A stretch of 34,237 bases of DNA from the IMG/VR virus record IMGVR_UViG_3300031566_000207, positions 1-34,237 of that record; one strand, written 5' to 3'. Below, piece after piece: positions 24,929-32,949 of the stretch. Every line of letters begins with the position of its first letter. Position 1 is the first letter of the stretch. The stretch comes from a virus. A program made the position numbers and the translations under genes. The notes beneath the pieces were generated by a model. It worked only from the letters and a program-made list of their open reading frames with translations. It made no database searches and was not told where the DNA came from.

Positions 24929-25291
24929 TTATTCAGGTGAATTTTCATTCTTATCAGTTATCTCGGATTCCTCGATATGTATCTTAAGGAAGTGTGTTAC
25001 TTCATCAATATCATCTTTTGCAGTAGCAATATGATCTGCAGCCCAGTCATGGCCATCAATTAATATATCATCAATAGTATTATGGTCCATTGATAGTAAC
25101 TTATCTATATTTTCTTTAATTTCTTTTAGATTTTGAAAAAACATGTAATTTTGAAGTTGAGGTTCTTCGTCCTCTTCTTCTTCTTTGTTAATATCGTCAG
25201 TATCTTCATTTACATTTTCTTTTATATCCTTTTCATCTATAGGTGTTTCTGGACCTGATACAAAGTCTTCGAATGTTTTTATATATTTCAT
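24929..25291 (-). CDS. Acidic tagged protein with altered cleavage residue
   Basis: A 120-residue, strongly acidic protein (long Asp/Glu runs at residues 25-45). It starts MKYIKTFEDFVSG, the bank's tag except that Gly replaces the Glu after which a gp21-type protease would cut. Downstream Ile-Asp-Glu (about residue 20) and Val-Asn-Glu (about 29) could be used instead. The remainder is helical (NLKEIKENIDKLLSMD). Function unknown. It is the last member of the bank, before the terminator. Confidence 0.65.
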   Translation of the reverse strand: MKYIKTFEDFVSGPETPIDEKDIKENVNEDTDDINKEEEEDEEPQLQNYMFFQNLKEIKENIDKLLSMDHNTIDDILIDGHDWAADHIATAKDDIDEVTHFLKIHIEESEITDKNENSPE

Positions 25292-25292
25292 A

Positions 25293-25670
25293 TTACTTAT
25301 TTGGGTATTTTATCATTGTGCTTTTAAATCTAAAATCTTTATTCTTGGCTTTATTATAAACAAATCCAAAACTTTTATAAAAACTTGTAAGTCTATCTAA
25401 ACTTGCTCCAAAATCTTTACTAGGGGTGAGATGTATAATCATATTATTTGAATCTGCGTAATCTATCAAATCTTTAATAATTTTAGTAGCACATCCTTTA
25501 CCCCTCTTCTCCGGTTTGATTCTAATTAAATTTAATTCTAAACCATTTTCTTTTTGAAAAATGAATAACTTTTCTATACAGTCTTCGTACTTATGCCTTA
25601 AATCCATTTGAATTTTCGGCGGTTTCTCTAGTGATTCACTTACAAATTCTACTAGTGATTTAAGTTGCAT
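25293..25670 (-). CDS. GNAT-family N-acetyltransferase
   Basis: A 125-residue acetyltransferase that would transfer an acetyl group from acetyl-CoA. The CoA-binding motif A is K-R56-G-K-G-C-A61 with ATKIIKDLIDYA after it, preceded by LNLIRIKP (strand 4). The closing Y98-K-S-F-G-F motif of GNAT proteins is also present. The N-terminal strand region is short, since the first 12 residues (MQLKSLVEFVSE) look like a divergent form of the head tag (V-E-F-V-S-E). It sits inside the tagged bank and overlaps the upstream gene's stop by one base. Substrate unknown: a host protein, a toxin or an aminoacyl-tRNA are possible. Confidence 0.75.
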   Translation of the reverse strand: MQLKSLVEFVSESLEKPPKIQMDLRHKYEDCIEKLFIFQKENGLELNLIRIKPEKRGKGCATKIIKDLIDYADSNNMIIHLTPSKDFGASLDRLTSFYKSFGFVYNKAKNKDFRFKSTMIKYPNK

Positions 25671-26446
25671 TATTTTAAGGTTTGATTTTTAATTTCAATT
25701 GAAATTTTTGAATCAAGTCCTTTAATATCGCGTTTAATGTTTTCCATTTTTGCTTTTGCAAATGTACCAACTATTTTACCAGTCTTATCATAAAACTCAC
25801 ATTTAGAATTAGGGTCAGCTTTATCAATAAACTTTAAAATTTTGTCTGAGTTCTTTTTAACAGAATCTCCTGATATTACTATTCTAACCTGCTTCATTCC
25901 AAGTGCTGCATGTCCAGCTTTACTTAAACCGTCATCACTTTCTAATATGCTTTCATCTATTGCTTCTCTAACGTAATCATCCTGGCCATCATCATATCTA
26001 TATGTAGATTCACCATCTTCATCAGATTCACCTTTAAATTCAATAATAGCATTATTAATATGCTTATAAATTTCAAGTACTCTAACCTGTACACCTTTTA
26101 TATCAACAACATCTCCTACTTTAACACCTGACATATTTAATACAGGTGCGTTTTCATAGATATTAACAAATGATTCATATATTTCAATAAATTCAATATC
26201 TGATAATTCGATTTCATGCTCTCCACCATCCTCATCAGTACCAAATACACTTTTATCTTTAAGTTGTTTGCTATTAATATCTTCAGGTGTTATACCATAG
26301 TGTCTACCATTAGCAAAAAATTCCGCGCTCTTTACGTTCTTTATTACCTTTAATAAATCTCCAGCAGTTTTACCTTTAAAGTTAATTCTCTTTTCATTTA
26401 CAACACTTTCTGCTATAAATTGTTCGAATGTTTTAATGTATTTCAT
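25670..26446 (-). CDS. Tagged probable internal head protein, 258 residues
   Basis: The tag is MKYIKTFEQFIAE, with FIAE identical to the T4 internal-protein cleavage site. A second candidate site is Val-Val-Asn-Glu at 15-18. Beyond it is an N-terminal segment with NFKGKTAGDLLKVIKNVKSA, then a beta-type module (GVKVGDVVDIKGVQVRVLEIY) reminiscent of a small SH3-like barrel, an acidic linker, and a C-terminal part with KQVRIVISGDSVKKNSDKILKF. One of the largest members of the bank. No enzyme family recognised. Confidence 0.7.
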   Translation of the reverse strand: MKYIKTFEQFIAESVVNEKRINFKGKTAGDLLKVIKNVKSAEFFANGRHYGITPEDINSKQLKDKSVFGTDEDGGEHEIELSDIEFIEIYESFVNIYENAPVLNMSGVKVGDVVDIKGVQVRVLEIYKHINNAIIEFKGESDEDGESTYRYDDGQDDYVREAIDESILESDDGLSKAGHAALGMKQVRIVISGDSVKKNSDKILKFIDKADPNSKCEFYDKTGKIVGTFAKAKMENIKRDIKGLDSKISIEIKNQTLK

Positions 26447-26460
26447 GTTTTCTATTTTAA

Positions 26461-26958
26461 TTATCTTTTATCGTTCATTACTTCCTTGAATACCTTATCA
26501 GTATATACAAACCATGATTGCATCTTTTTCAATAAATCACCTTCATCTTTGTATTTTTCTTGATTGTATAATTTAGGATGATCCTTTTTAATTTTATCTA
26601 GTTCTAATGGATCAAATTCATCATATGCTATTACAAATGTAACTATATTCTTAGTATCTTCTATTATAGCAAGTGAAGTTAATGATGTCCAGTCATCAGA
26701 GTTTCTATAAGTCTCAGCCATTTTTTCATATTTAATAACACGACTCTTGTCTGGCATTCCAGATAAAATTGCTCCATGAGATACTTGTACTTTAGGTGTA
26801 TTGTATATGAAAGCACCAAAGTCTTTTCTATATTTAGCTGGAAGTTTAGCCTTTAATGCAAATACATTATTCTTATCAGATAAATCTAATTTATCATTCT
26901 TAGCTTCATGAATCTTAGACTCATTAATAAAATCTTCAAATGTTTTTATATGTTTCAT
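26461..26958 (-). CDS. Tagged probable internal head protein, 165 residues
   Basis: Starts MKHIKTFEDFINE. A second possible site, Ile-His-Glu, is at about residues 16-18. The rest is a mixed alpha/beta domain with KAKLPAKYRKDFGAFIYNTP and NIVTFVIAYDEFDPLELDKIKKD. Basic N-terminal half and helical C-terminus. No family recognised. It overlaps the upstream gene by four bases. Confidence 0.7.
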   Translation of the reverse strand: MKHIKTFEDFINESKIHEAKNDKLDLSDKNNVFALKAKLPAKYRKDFGAFIYNTPKVQVSHGAILSGMPDKSRVIKYEKMAETYRNSDDWTSLTSLAIIEDTKNIVTFVIAYDEFDPLELDKIKKDHPKLYNQEKYKDEGDLLKKMQSWFVYTDKVFKEVMNDKR

Positions 26959-27344
26959 ATATCAAAAAATTCTTTATTATTCGTAGGCCATAATGATTCA
27001 CTACCTTCTATTTCTTGATGTACACTAAAAGATATTTTATTATTTTTAATATCTTCTTTGTTTTCCTCTTTGAATTTATCTGTAAATTCTTTAGCTGCAT
27101 CCTGTAATTTTTTAGGAACTACTATAACTATATTATATCTAGTTTCTTTTCCTTTATTCAGACCTTTTTGTACTGATACTTTCATTTTATGGATCTGAGA
27201 TTCACTAACCTTGAACTTTGACTTAGTAGAACTAAGATAATCTCTAGCTATTTTCTGAACATCTGAAAATTTAACACCTTCATTTAAATCAGAATCTTCT
27301 GAATGTTCATTTATAAAATCTTCGAATGTTTTAATGTATTTCAT
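26955..27344 (-). CDS. Tagged internal head protein, copy A of a duplicated pair
   Basis: 129 residues, starting MKYIKTFEDFINEHSEDSDLNEG. FINE and the later DLNE are both candidate protease sites, which would remove about 22 residues. The mature part is Lys-rich with a helix-strand pattern (YNIVIVVPKKLQDAAKEFTDKF) and ends WPTNNKEFFDI. The gene at 28070-28462 encodes a paralogue with the first 35 residues and last 11 residues identical. No family recognised. Small basic proteins of this kind would suit DNA-bound head cargo. Confidence 0.75.
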   Translation of the reverse strand: MKYIKTFEDFINEHSEDSDLNEGVKFSDVQKIARDYLSSTKSKFKVSESQIHKMKVSVQKGLNKGKETRYNIVIVVPKKLQDAAKEFTDKFKEENKEDIKNNKISFSVHQEIEGSESLWPTNNKEFFDI

Positions 27345-27355
27345 AAGATTGTATA

Positions 27356-27640
27356 TTATTTTTCGTCAGGCCACTCAGTATTCCTTAAAGTGTCTTTTAA
27401 TTTGTCTAAAGTCTTTACAGAATCAAGTAATACTGTATATCCCTTCATCTTCTTAATTTCAGCCACCGAATAATTATCGTTAATTTCACCTCTAATATTA
27501 TCCAGATTAACTATCATTCTTTGAATATCATTAAGAATCGGGTCTACTTTTTTCCATATTTTTGGAGAAGCTTTTTTGGCTTCATTGATTTCAGAATTGT
27601 TTTCATTTATGAAATCTTCAAATGTTTTAATATTCTTCAT
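27356..27640 (-). CDS. Tagged small helical protein, 94 residues
   Basis: Starts MKNIKTFEDFINE, with a second Ile-Asn-Glu at about residues 18-20 (NNSEINEAKK). The mature portion is a single helical domain (WKKVDPILNDIQRMIVNLDNIR and LDSVKTLDKLKDTLRNTEW). Function unknown. Confidence 0.65.
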   Translation of the reverse strand: MKNIKTFEDFINENNSEINEAKKASPKIWKKVDPILNDIQRMIVNLDNIRGEINDNYSVAEIKKMKGYTVLLDSVKTLDKLKDTLRNTEWPDEK

Positions 27641-27641
27641 A

Positions 27642-28073
27642 TTATTGAATATTTTTTAATTTATCAAGTGCCTCTTCAGCTTCTTTGATTTTAAGTTTAA
27701 GAGCACCTGTTGATATTTCATCTGCATCATAAAAACCTGTAGCGTAAATTTCAACGTTATTGAAAATTATTGAAGCTTTAAGTCTTGCATGTTGATCTGA
27801 TACGCCATTAAACAATCCTAGTAATCTTACCTCTCTGCCATAATCATCACTCTCATATACTTTCCATATTTTAGTTTTGCCTTTAGTGCTAGCTAATAAT
27901 TCTAAATCATTTTGTAAAGATTCAGCCCATGGCTCGTTTGAGAGTATTGATTTTTTTTTACCGAACTTTCTTTTAAAAACTTCGATATCATCTAAAACAG
28001 ATTCAGTGATTAGACTTATACCAGAACTTTCAGCTTCATTTATAAATTGCTCAAATGTTTTTATATGTTTCAT
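27642..28073 (-). CDS. Tagged probable internal head protein, 143 residues
   Basis: Starts MKHIKTFEQFINEAESSG. The mature part begins with a helix, contains KTKIWKVYESDDYGREVRLLG and VEIYATGFYDADE (beta pattern), and ends in a Glu/Lys helix (KLKIKEAEEALDKLKNI). No family recognised. It overlaps the upstream copy-B gene by four bases, so the two are translationally coupled. Confidence 0.65.
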   Translation of the reverse strand: MKHIKTFEQFINEAESSGISLITESVLDDIEVFKRKFGKKKSILSNEPWAESLQNDLELLASTKGKTKIWKVYESDDYGREVRLLGLFNGVSDQHARLKASIIFNNVEIYATGFYDADEISTGALKLKIKEAEEALDKLKNIQ

Positions 28074-28462
28074 ATATCAAAAAATTCTTTATTATTCGTA
28101 GGCCATAATGTTTTACGTCCTTCTATTTCCTGTGAGATACTAAAGCTTATTTTATTATCTTTAATAGACTCTTTATTATCTTCTTTAAATTTATCTGCAA
28201 ATTCTCTAGCAGAATCAACTAGCTTTTCAGGAACTACTATTGCTATATTATATCTAACTTCTTTACCTTTCTTAGCCATACCTGACATTTTAGGTACTTT
28301 CATTTTATGAATTTGAGAATTACTAACTTTAAATTTAGATTTTGTACTAGTAAGAAAGTCTCTAGCAATCTTCTGTACATCTGAGAATTTAACACCTTCA
28401 TTTAAATCAGAGTCTTCTGAGTGTTCATTTATAAAATCTTCGAATGTTTTAATATACTTCAT
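28070..28462 (-). CDS. Tagged internal head protein, copy B of a duplicated pair
   Basis: 130 residues, about three-quarters identical to the product of 26955-27344. The identity is total over residues 1-35 and over the last 11 residues, lower between them. Differences concentrate in the middle, for example KVPKMSGMAKKGKEVRYN here against KVSVQKGLNKGKETRYN there. Both copies are followed by a tagged gene with a four-base overlap and near-identical junction DNA. It overlaps the upstream membrane-protein gene by four bases. Confidence 0.75.
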   Translation of the reverse strand: MKYIKTFEDFINEHSEDSDLNEGVKFSDVQKIARDFLTSTKSKFKVSNSQIHKMKVPKMSGMAKKGKEVRYNIAIVVPEKLVDSAREFADKFKEDNKESIKDNKISFSISQEIEGRKTLWPTNNKEFFDI

Positions 28463-28758
28463 CGTGATATACCTTTTTTACCTTCTTTATAATCTCTTCT
28501 TAATAAGAATCCAATTAATACAGGCGCAAATATTCCAAAGAATCCAATGACACCATAACTTATCCAATCTGGATTTTCGTTATGTTCAGCGAAGGAACTA
28601 ATTCCTCCAGCCCATCCTAATATCAGGTTACCAAAGAATCCTAATAAATATCCTTTTCTCATATACCATAACCACGGCCACCATTCATAGCCACCTGTAT
28701 AGTCTCTTGCTGCAACTGCCGCATCAACTTCAGCTTGTGTTCTTTTCTTCCAATTCAT
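28459..28758 (-). CDS. Small membrane protein within the tagged bank
   Basis: A 99-residue untagged protein with two probable membrane spans at about 35-55 (GYLLGFFGNLILGWAGGISS) and 67-87 (ISYGVIGFFGIFAPVLIGFL). A Trp-rich segment precedes the first (GGYEWWPWLWYM). The ends are basic (MNWKKR, LRRDYKEGKK). Two-span topology and closeness to the lysozyme gene make it a possible holin, but an alternative is a membrane-anchoring defence or exclusion protein. No recognised family. Confidence 0.55.
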   Translation of the reverse strand: MNWKKRTQAEVDAAVAARDYTGGYEWWPWLWYMRKGYLLGFFGNLILGWAGGISSFAEHNENPDWISYGVIGFFGIFAPVLIGFLLRRDYKEGKKGISR

Positions 28759-28785
28759 TAGTCTTTAATTTTTTCAATTAATATT

Positions 28786-29253
28786 TTAATAGGTTTTAAT
28801 TTTCCCACCATAAGATAGGCCAACCTTTCCACCACCCTTTGAATACGGTTCAATAATTAATTCACCAGTATCAAATTTAATAGTAAGTTTATCCCATCCT
28901 TTTACATCTTTTACTTCAACATCTTCTATTGTTTTGCCTTTATATTTATAAAGGTGGTTTAAAGCACTTGCTTCATTGACAGAATTTACATCTTCAATTG
29001 AAGAACTTTCTTTAACCATAGATTTAAGGTCGTTTTTAGATATAGCAAAGAATACGAATTTATCACCAGGACCTTCTGATACTCTAAACATATAGTCTTG
29101 GTTATTAGTATCGAATCCTAGATATTCACAATCTTCAATCCACTCATCTGTACCGGAATCTAATATAGAATAATCTTTCTTAAGTTTTAGATTTAAAGAT
29201 TCATTAATATTAGATTCATTAATAAAATCTTCGAATGATTTAATATTTTTCAT
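28786..29253 (-). CDS. Tagged probable internal head protein, 155 residues
   Basis: Starts MKNIKSFEDFINESNINES, with FINE and a repeated NINE site. The middle (YSILDSGTDEWIEDCEYLG and YMFRVSEGPGDKFVFFAISKNDL) looks like a compact alpha/beta domain. A further VNEAS at about residue 92 could be a third site. The C-terminal domain has YKGKTIEDVEVKDVKGWDKL and a Gly-rich end. Function unknown. Confidence 0.65.
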   Translation of the reverse strand: MKNIKSFEDFINESNINESLNLKLKKDYSILDSGTDEWIEDCEYLGFDTNNQDYMFRVSEGPGDKFVFFAISKNDLKSMVKESSSIEDVNSVNEASALNHLYKYKGKTIEDVEVKDVKGWDKLTIKFDTGELIIEPYSKGGGKVGLSYGGKIKTY

Positions 29254-29263
29254 ATAATAGTTT

Positions 29264-29560
29264 TTATTCTTCGTCTGATTTTAATTCTGCGGCTTTATCA
29301 AGTTCTTCAATAGCATTATTTAATTGCTTTTCGAAATCTTTCTTCTTTTCTGTTAGTTCTTTAAGTTTATCTTTAAGGTCGGTTTTCTTTTTATCGTCCT
29401 TTTCAGCTTTCCATTTTTCAACGGTCTTCTTCATTTCTAACATAGTTTTCTCTAATTTATTAGAAATAGAACTAATAGAAGCACTTTCGTTCATAGTCTC
29501 ATCATTAACCTCTTGGTTATTTTCTGCTATAAACTGCTCAAATGATTTGATGTTTTTCAT
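29264..29560 (-). CDS. Tagged coiled-coil protein, 98 residues
   Basis: Starts MKNIKSFEQFIAE, the FIAE form of the site, with Met-Asn-Glu a second possible site at about residues 23-25. After that it is one long Lys/Glu coiled coil (for example KLEKTMLEMKKTVEKWKAEK). This composition is like phage prohead core or scaffold proteins, as well as small internal proteins. Confidence 0.65.
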   Translation of the reverse strand: MKNIKSFEQFIAENNQEVNDETMNESASISSISNKLEKTMLEMKKTVEKWKAEKDDKKKTDLKDKLKELTEKKKDFEKQLNNAIEELDKAAELKSDEE

Positions 29561-29594
29561 ATTCTTTTGTTTTTTATCTAGTTTTAATATATAT

Positions 29595-30056
29595 CTACTT
29601 TTTAAAGTATAACTCTGCTTCAGCGTTTCTTCTTCTAACTAAGCCAGGTAATGTTTTACCACCTGCTTTAACCCACTTTTTAAACTCACCTGCTATACTA
29701 GGGTCATTTGGATTAATATTTAATTTCTTTAAAAGTGTAGAAGATTTTAAACTACCATTACCTAAATTATATGCAAATGATACAAGTGCATCAAATTGAT
29801 TTTGTGTTATAGTGTCAATGCAAAATGAATCAACTGCTCTTTCATATGTAACTAACATTTCAGCTAATAGTTTACTAGCTTCTTCTTCTGTTATGGGACT
29901 ATCATTCATAGTAACTTTTTTACCGTTAGTATAATATGTTGCGCCATATCCTATTGTTGGTACTTTAGCCGGACATAAATAAGGCTTTGCTCTAAACCCC
30001 TCAAACGACTTAATTAAGTCTATTCCATTTTTACCAGTTTTAGTTATCTTTTCCAT
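29595..30056 (-). CDS. Lysozyme / endolysin, GH24
   Basis: A 153-residue muramidase that cuts the peptidoglycan glycan backbone. I place the start at ATG 30056, one base after the upstream stop. The longer frame starting at 30092 would overlap the upstream gene. The active site fits E-8aa-(D/C)-5aa-T exactly: E19 in SFEGF, C28 in LCPAKV and T34 in TIGYG. A Cys in place of the usual Asp is a known variant. The later elements (FDALVSFAYNLGNGSLKSSTLL and LPGLVRRRNAEAELY) match lambdoid and P22-type lysozymes. No signal peptide or SAR segment, so a holin would be needed. It lacks the head tag of its neighbours. Confidence 0.9.
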   Translation of the reverse strand: MEKITKTGKNGIDLIKSFEGFRAKPYLCPAKVPTIGYGATYYTNGKKVTMNDSPITEEEASKLLAEMLVTYERAVDSFCIDTITQNQFDALVSFAYNLGNGSLKSSTLLKKLNINPNDPSIAGEFKKWVKAGGKTLPGLVRRRNAEAELYFKK

Positions 30057-30057
30057 T

Positions 30058-30705
30058 TTAATATCCATTTCTTTTAATCGACGCTTGTACAAATCTCACA
30101 GCATCTTCGACTGGGATATCCCAGTCCTTAGCAAGTCTTTTTAAGAATGATAATACTTTAGCATCACCTTCATCATTTGAACCTTCATTAACTTCTGATT
30201 CATTTAATTTAGTACCTATAACCATATTATGTGGAATTTTATCCCAACCTACAACATATACAGGTTCACCTCTACCATCTTTAGTAACTTTATCAATACG
30301 TGCATAATATACATTCTTACTTGTTTCAGATTTACTATTAGCTACCATTGTACTAGCCGGGAAAATAACTCTATAAAATATACCTTCACCTTTCTTATAC
30401 TTATCTTTAACTTGAATATCTTTGGCTTTCGGCTCTTTAACTGTTTCTGGGCCACGACCTTCATTAACAGATTCGCTTAAATTACTATTAGTAACTTCTA
30501 TATCAATATCTTCGAAGTCCTGTAATACATTCATTGCTGTATCTTCATCTTTAAAAGTATAATGATTAGAGCTATCTTTTTTATATTCTTTTCTATAAGA
30601 ATCATCTAGATAATTTAAAGCTTTTTTAGCATCTCTTGTAGCAACTTCAATAAAATAAATTTTAGCTTCATTTACAAATTGTTCAAATGTCTTTATATGT
30701 TTCAT
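30058..30705 (-). CDS. Tagged probable internal head protein, 215 residues
   Basis: Starts MKHIKTFEQFVNE. Additional candidate sites are S-E-S-V-N-E at about residue 80 and L-N-E-S-E-V-N-E near residue 170, so cleavage could yield several pieces. Between them, residues 14-70 (VATRDAKKALNYLDDSYRKEY) resemble a small alpha/beta repeat. Residues 95-165 form a beta-rich domain (IFYRVIFPASTMVAN; GEPVYVVGWDKIPHNMVIGT). The C-terminal helical domain (VLSFLKRLAKDWDIP) completes it. Function unknown. Confidence 0.7.
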   Translation of the reverse strand: MKHIKTFEQFVNEAKIYFIEVATRDAKKALNYLDDSYRKEYKKDSSNHYTFKDEDTAMNVLQDFEDIDIEVTNSNLSESVNEGRGPETVKEPKAKDIQVKDKYKKGEGIFYRVIFPASTMVANSKSETSKNVYYARIDKVTKDGRGEPVYVVGWDKIPHNMVIGTKLNESEVNEGSNDEGDAKVLSFLKRLAKDWDIPVEDAVRFVQASIKRNGY

Positions 30706-30706
30706 A

Positions 30707-31519
30707 TTATTGACTTATTGTTATAGTTTTATTTCTTAAGTTAATAGATATGAAACCTCTTTCAAACTCAATATTTACTTGATTTTCTGAATCTGCTTCT
30801 ATACTATCAATACGACCTATGCGTTCTAATATATCTTCAATTTCTTCTTCAGTATCAGGATCTTTACCACCTCCGCCGAATAATTTAGATAAATCCTTTG
30901 TTGTTAGTGTTACACTTGAAGCACCTTCATTAATTACTGATTCATTTAATTCAATATCACCGGCGTCAGTTAAGGCTTTAAAATCTATAAGGGCTATTTC
31001 AAATTCCTTAGGTGCACCATTTGGATATCCATCTAATTTACCTTTAGTAATCTTAAATGTAGTAGACTTATTTTTACTATTAAATCCAGTAACTTCAATT
31101 TCAGCTTTATGTGGAATTGTAAACTTCTTATTATTAATAGTAGTAAATGTAAATCCATTTCTAACAATGAAGTACTTATCCATATCTGCACCTTCATCTA
31201 AGAACACTTCTGTTGATTCTTCTGATTCATTTGTACCAATATTTTTAAATCCACCTCTAACATTTTGCCATATTGTATAGTAATACTTATTAGCTGGATA
31301 ATCTTTTAAGACTTGTCTCTTAACTTCATTATAGTCATCATTCTTACCTACGCTAACTCTATGTTTTTCACGGTTACCATCTTTGTCTGCTTCACGTGCA
31401 AAGATTTGAAAGAAAAATGGCATACTAGCCTTACTTGGTTTTTTTGGTTTAAATCTTTTATCTAATTCATTAATATTATTCTCATTAACAAATTGCTCGA
31501 ATGTTTTAATATATTTCAT
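30707..31519 (-). CDS. Tagged probable internal head protein, 270 residues
   Basis: The largest tagged protein here. Starts MKYIKTFEQFVNENNINE with two candidate sites, and has a later L-N-E-S-V-I-N-E-G at about residue 195. After the tag comes a domain starting FFFQIFAREADKDGNREKH with EVKRQVLKDYPANKYYYTIWQN. A second beta domain has KYFIVRNGFTFTTINNKKFT. The C-terminal part has LFGGGGKDPDTEEEIEDILERI and a beta-rich end. The site near residue 195 would release the C-terminal domain separately. No enzyme motif recognised. Confidence 0.7.
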   Translation of the reverse strand: MKYIKTFEQFVNENNINELDKRFKPKKPSKASMPFFFQIFAREADKDGNREKHRVSVGKNDDYNEVKRQVLKDYPANKYYYTIWQNVRGGFKNIGTNESEESTEVFLDEGADMDKYFIVRNGFTFTTINNKKFTIPHKAEIEVTGFNSKNKSTTFKITKGKLDGYPNGAPKEFEIALIDFKALTDAGDIELNESVINEGASSVTLTTKDLSKLFGGGGKDPDTEEEIEDILERIGRIDSIEADSENQVNIEFERGFISINLRNKTITISQ

Positions 31520-31524
31520 AGTAT

Positions 31525-31935
31525 TTAATAATTTGATTTTGAGATATAATTCATATATAGATTCATGATATTAACCATTAGTGGTTCACTTGATTTCATC
31601 TGTCTTTCAATTTCCTTTTCATTTATTCTAATCTTAGCAGGACTTGAACCAAATTTAATAGTCATTGTATAACTACCATCATCATAGCCATGTAAATTAA
31701 TGATATCATTATTAGTCATAATAACTTCAATAGTAATTCTAGTTTCAGGGTCAGAATAATAAACACCATCTACGCTTTTGATTTTTACATCTTTAGTAGG
31801 AGGCGTCCAACTAAAGCTATTAATAAAATTCACATCAGGCTTTTTATCAAAACCTTTTTCAAAGTCTATTGAAACCTTAGCTTCATTTAATATGCTTTCA
31901 TTAATAAAGCTTTCGAATGTTTTAATATGCTTCAT
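31525..31935 (-). CDS. Tagged probable internal head protein, 136 residues
   Basis: Starts MKHIKTFESFINESILNEAK, with FINE and ILNE as successive sites. The mature protein is beta-rich (KIKSVDGVYYSDPETRITIEV and GSYTMTIKFGSSPAKIRI) and ends with helical IEDRQMK-like and MNLYMNYISKSNY segments. Its start overlaps the upstream stop by one base. Function unknown. Confidence 0.65.
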   Translation of the reverse strand: MKHIKTFESFINESILNEAKVSIDFEKGFDKKPDVNFINSFSWTPPTKDVKIKSVDGVYYSDPETRITIEVIMTNNDIINLHGYDDGSYTMTIKFGSSPAKIRINEKEIERQMKSSEPLMVNIMNLYMNYISKSNY

Positions 31936-32414
31936 TATTTAATTAATATATTTTTAGGAAATTCCTCAACTATAAACTTACTACCCGTTTCAGGGTGAGT
32001 AATTTCTAATGTAACACCAAATGAAGATTGACCACCTTTAACTACACATGTAGCACCGTTTAAATCTTCCCAACCACCTGCTAAATCTAAGTCATATGAT
32101 TTAATAGCCTTCTTATCTAATACTTTAATAGCTTTCTTAGATACAATTTGCTTTGCTTCTTTGAAATTAATTTTTAAAGTAAACTTCTTGCCATTACTAA
32201 ATGTTCCAGCTTCATTAACTATCTGCTCATCGACCGATTTTTTAAATTTCATCGAATTAATTTTATTACTTAAATCATCTATTTCTTTATCATATTTAGT
32301 AGTCTTTTCAAATTCCTTTCTTCTATAGAGTTGATTTAATTTATAGCGTAATTTATTAACACCAACCATGTTTCCTTCAGAAACAAACGCCTCAAATGTT
32401 TTAATGTGTTTCAT
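31935..32414 (-). CDS. Tagged probable internal head protein, 159 residues
   Basis: Starts MKHIKTFEAFVSE, the Ser form of the site. A Lys/Arg-rich helix follows (VNKLRYKLNQLYRRKEFEK), then I-V-N-E-A at about residue 67, a second site that would release the C-terminal beta domain (KFTLKINFKEAKQIVSKKA and GGQSSFGVTLEITHPETGS). Function unknown. Confidence 0.65.
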   Translation of the reverse strand: MKHIKTFEAFVSEGNMVGVNKLRYKLNQLYRRKEFEKTTKYDKEIDDLSNKINSMKFKKSVDEQIVNEAGTFSNGKKFTLKINFKEAKQIVSKKAIKVLDKKAIKSYDLDLAGGWEDLNGATCVVKGGQSSFGVTLEITHPETGSKFIVEEFPKNILIK

Positions 32415-32415
32415 A

Positions 32416-32949
32416 TTACTTTAATTGCTTTTCAATATATTTTAATAACTCTTTACGTGCAGGTTCAATATGCTTTCTTTCAGTAGCAGGACCCTCTTTC
32501 CATTCTAAGAATATTCTTCTGATATCCATAACTGCTGTATCTAAATCTGGATCCATTGCTTCTATATAACCCGCTGATTCAATAACTGACTCACTTTCTT
32601 TAAGTGCATCTTCAATTTCTTTCATTACCTCATCTTGGGTTTTAGTTTCGCCGTCACCTTCGATAGTTATGTATTCACCATTTACTTGAATAGAAATATA
32701 ATTCTCATCGTCTTTCCATTTCTTATAAGTCTTACCATTCTTAGCTCTATAAGTACCAACGTATTTAAGACGCTCACGTTCATTTAATTCCTGTTCAGAT
32801 TCATTAGTAACATCTTCAGGTTTAATTTCTTCCTGTTCTTCATCTTCTGTTTTAGGAGTATCAGAAGTTCCTGCTTCAATATCTAATGGAGCATCGCCTG
32901 AACCATTCTGCTCACCGGTAAACTCCTCAAATGTTTTAATGTATTTCAT
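32416..32949 (-). CDS. Tagged acidic probable internal head protein, 177 residues
   Basis: Starts MKYIKTFEEFTGE, where Thr-Gly-Glu is the most diverged of the clear sites. An acidic region follows (residues 17-55, many Glu and Asp, including E-L-N-E). The central part is a small beta module (YVGTYRAKNGKTYKKWKDD and YISIQVNGEYITIEGD). The C-terminus is helical (DIRRIFLEWKEG and ARKELLKYIEKQLK). Acidic composition suits a core protein. No family recognised. Confidence 0.65.
   Translation of the reverse strand: MKYIKTFEEFTGEQNGSGDAPLDIEAGTSDTPKTEDEEQEEIKPEDVTNESEQELNERERLKYVGTYRAKNGKTYKKWKDDENYISIQVNGEYITIEGDGETKTQDEVMKEIEDALKESESVIESAGYIEAMDPDLDTAVMDIRRIFLEWKEGPATERKHIEPARKELLKYIEKQLK

Noticed and set aside
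30057-30092. Longer start for the lysozyme
   Set aside because: It overlaps the end of the upstream gene; the Met at 30056 follows that stop by one base and keeps the whole GH24 domain.
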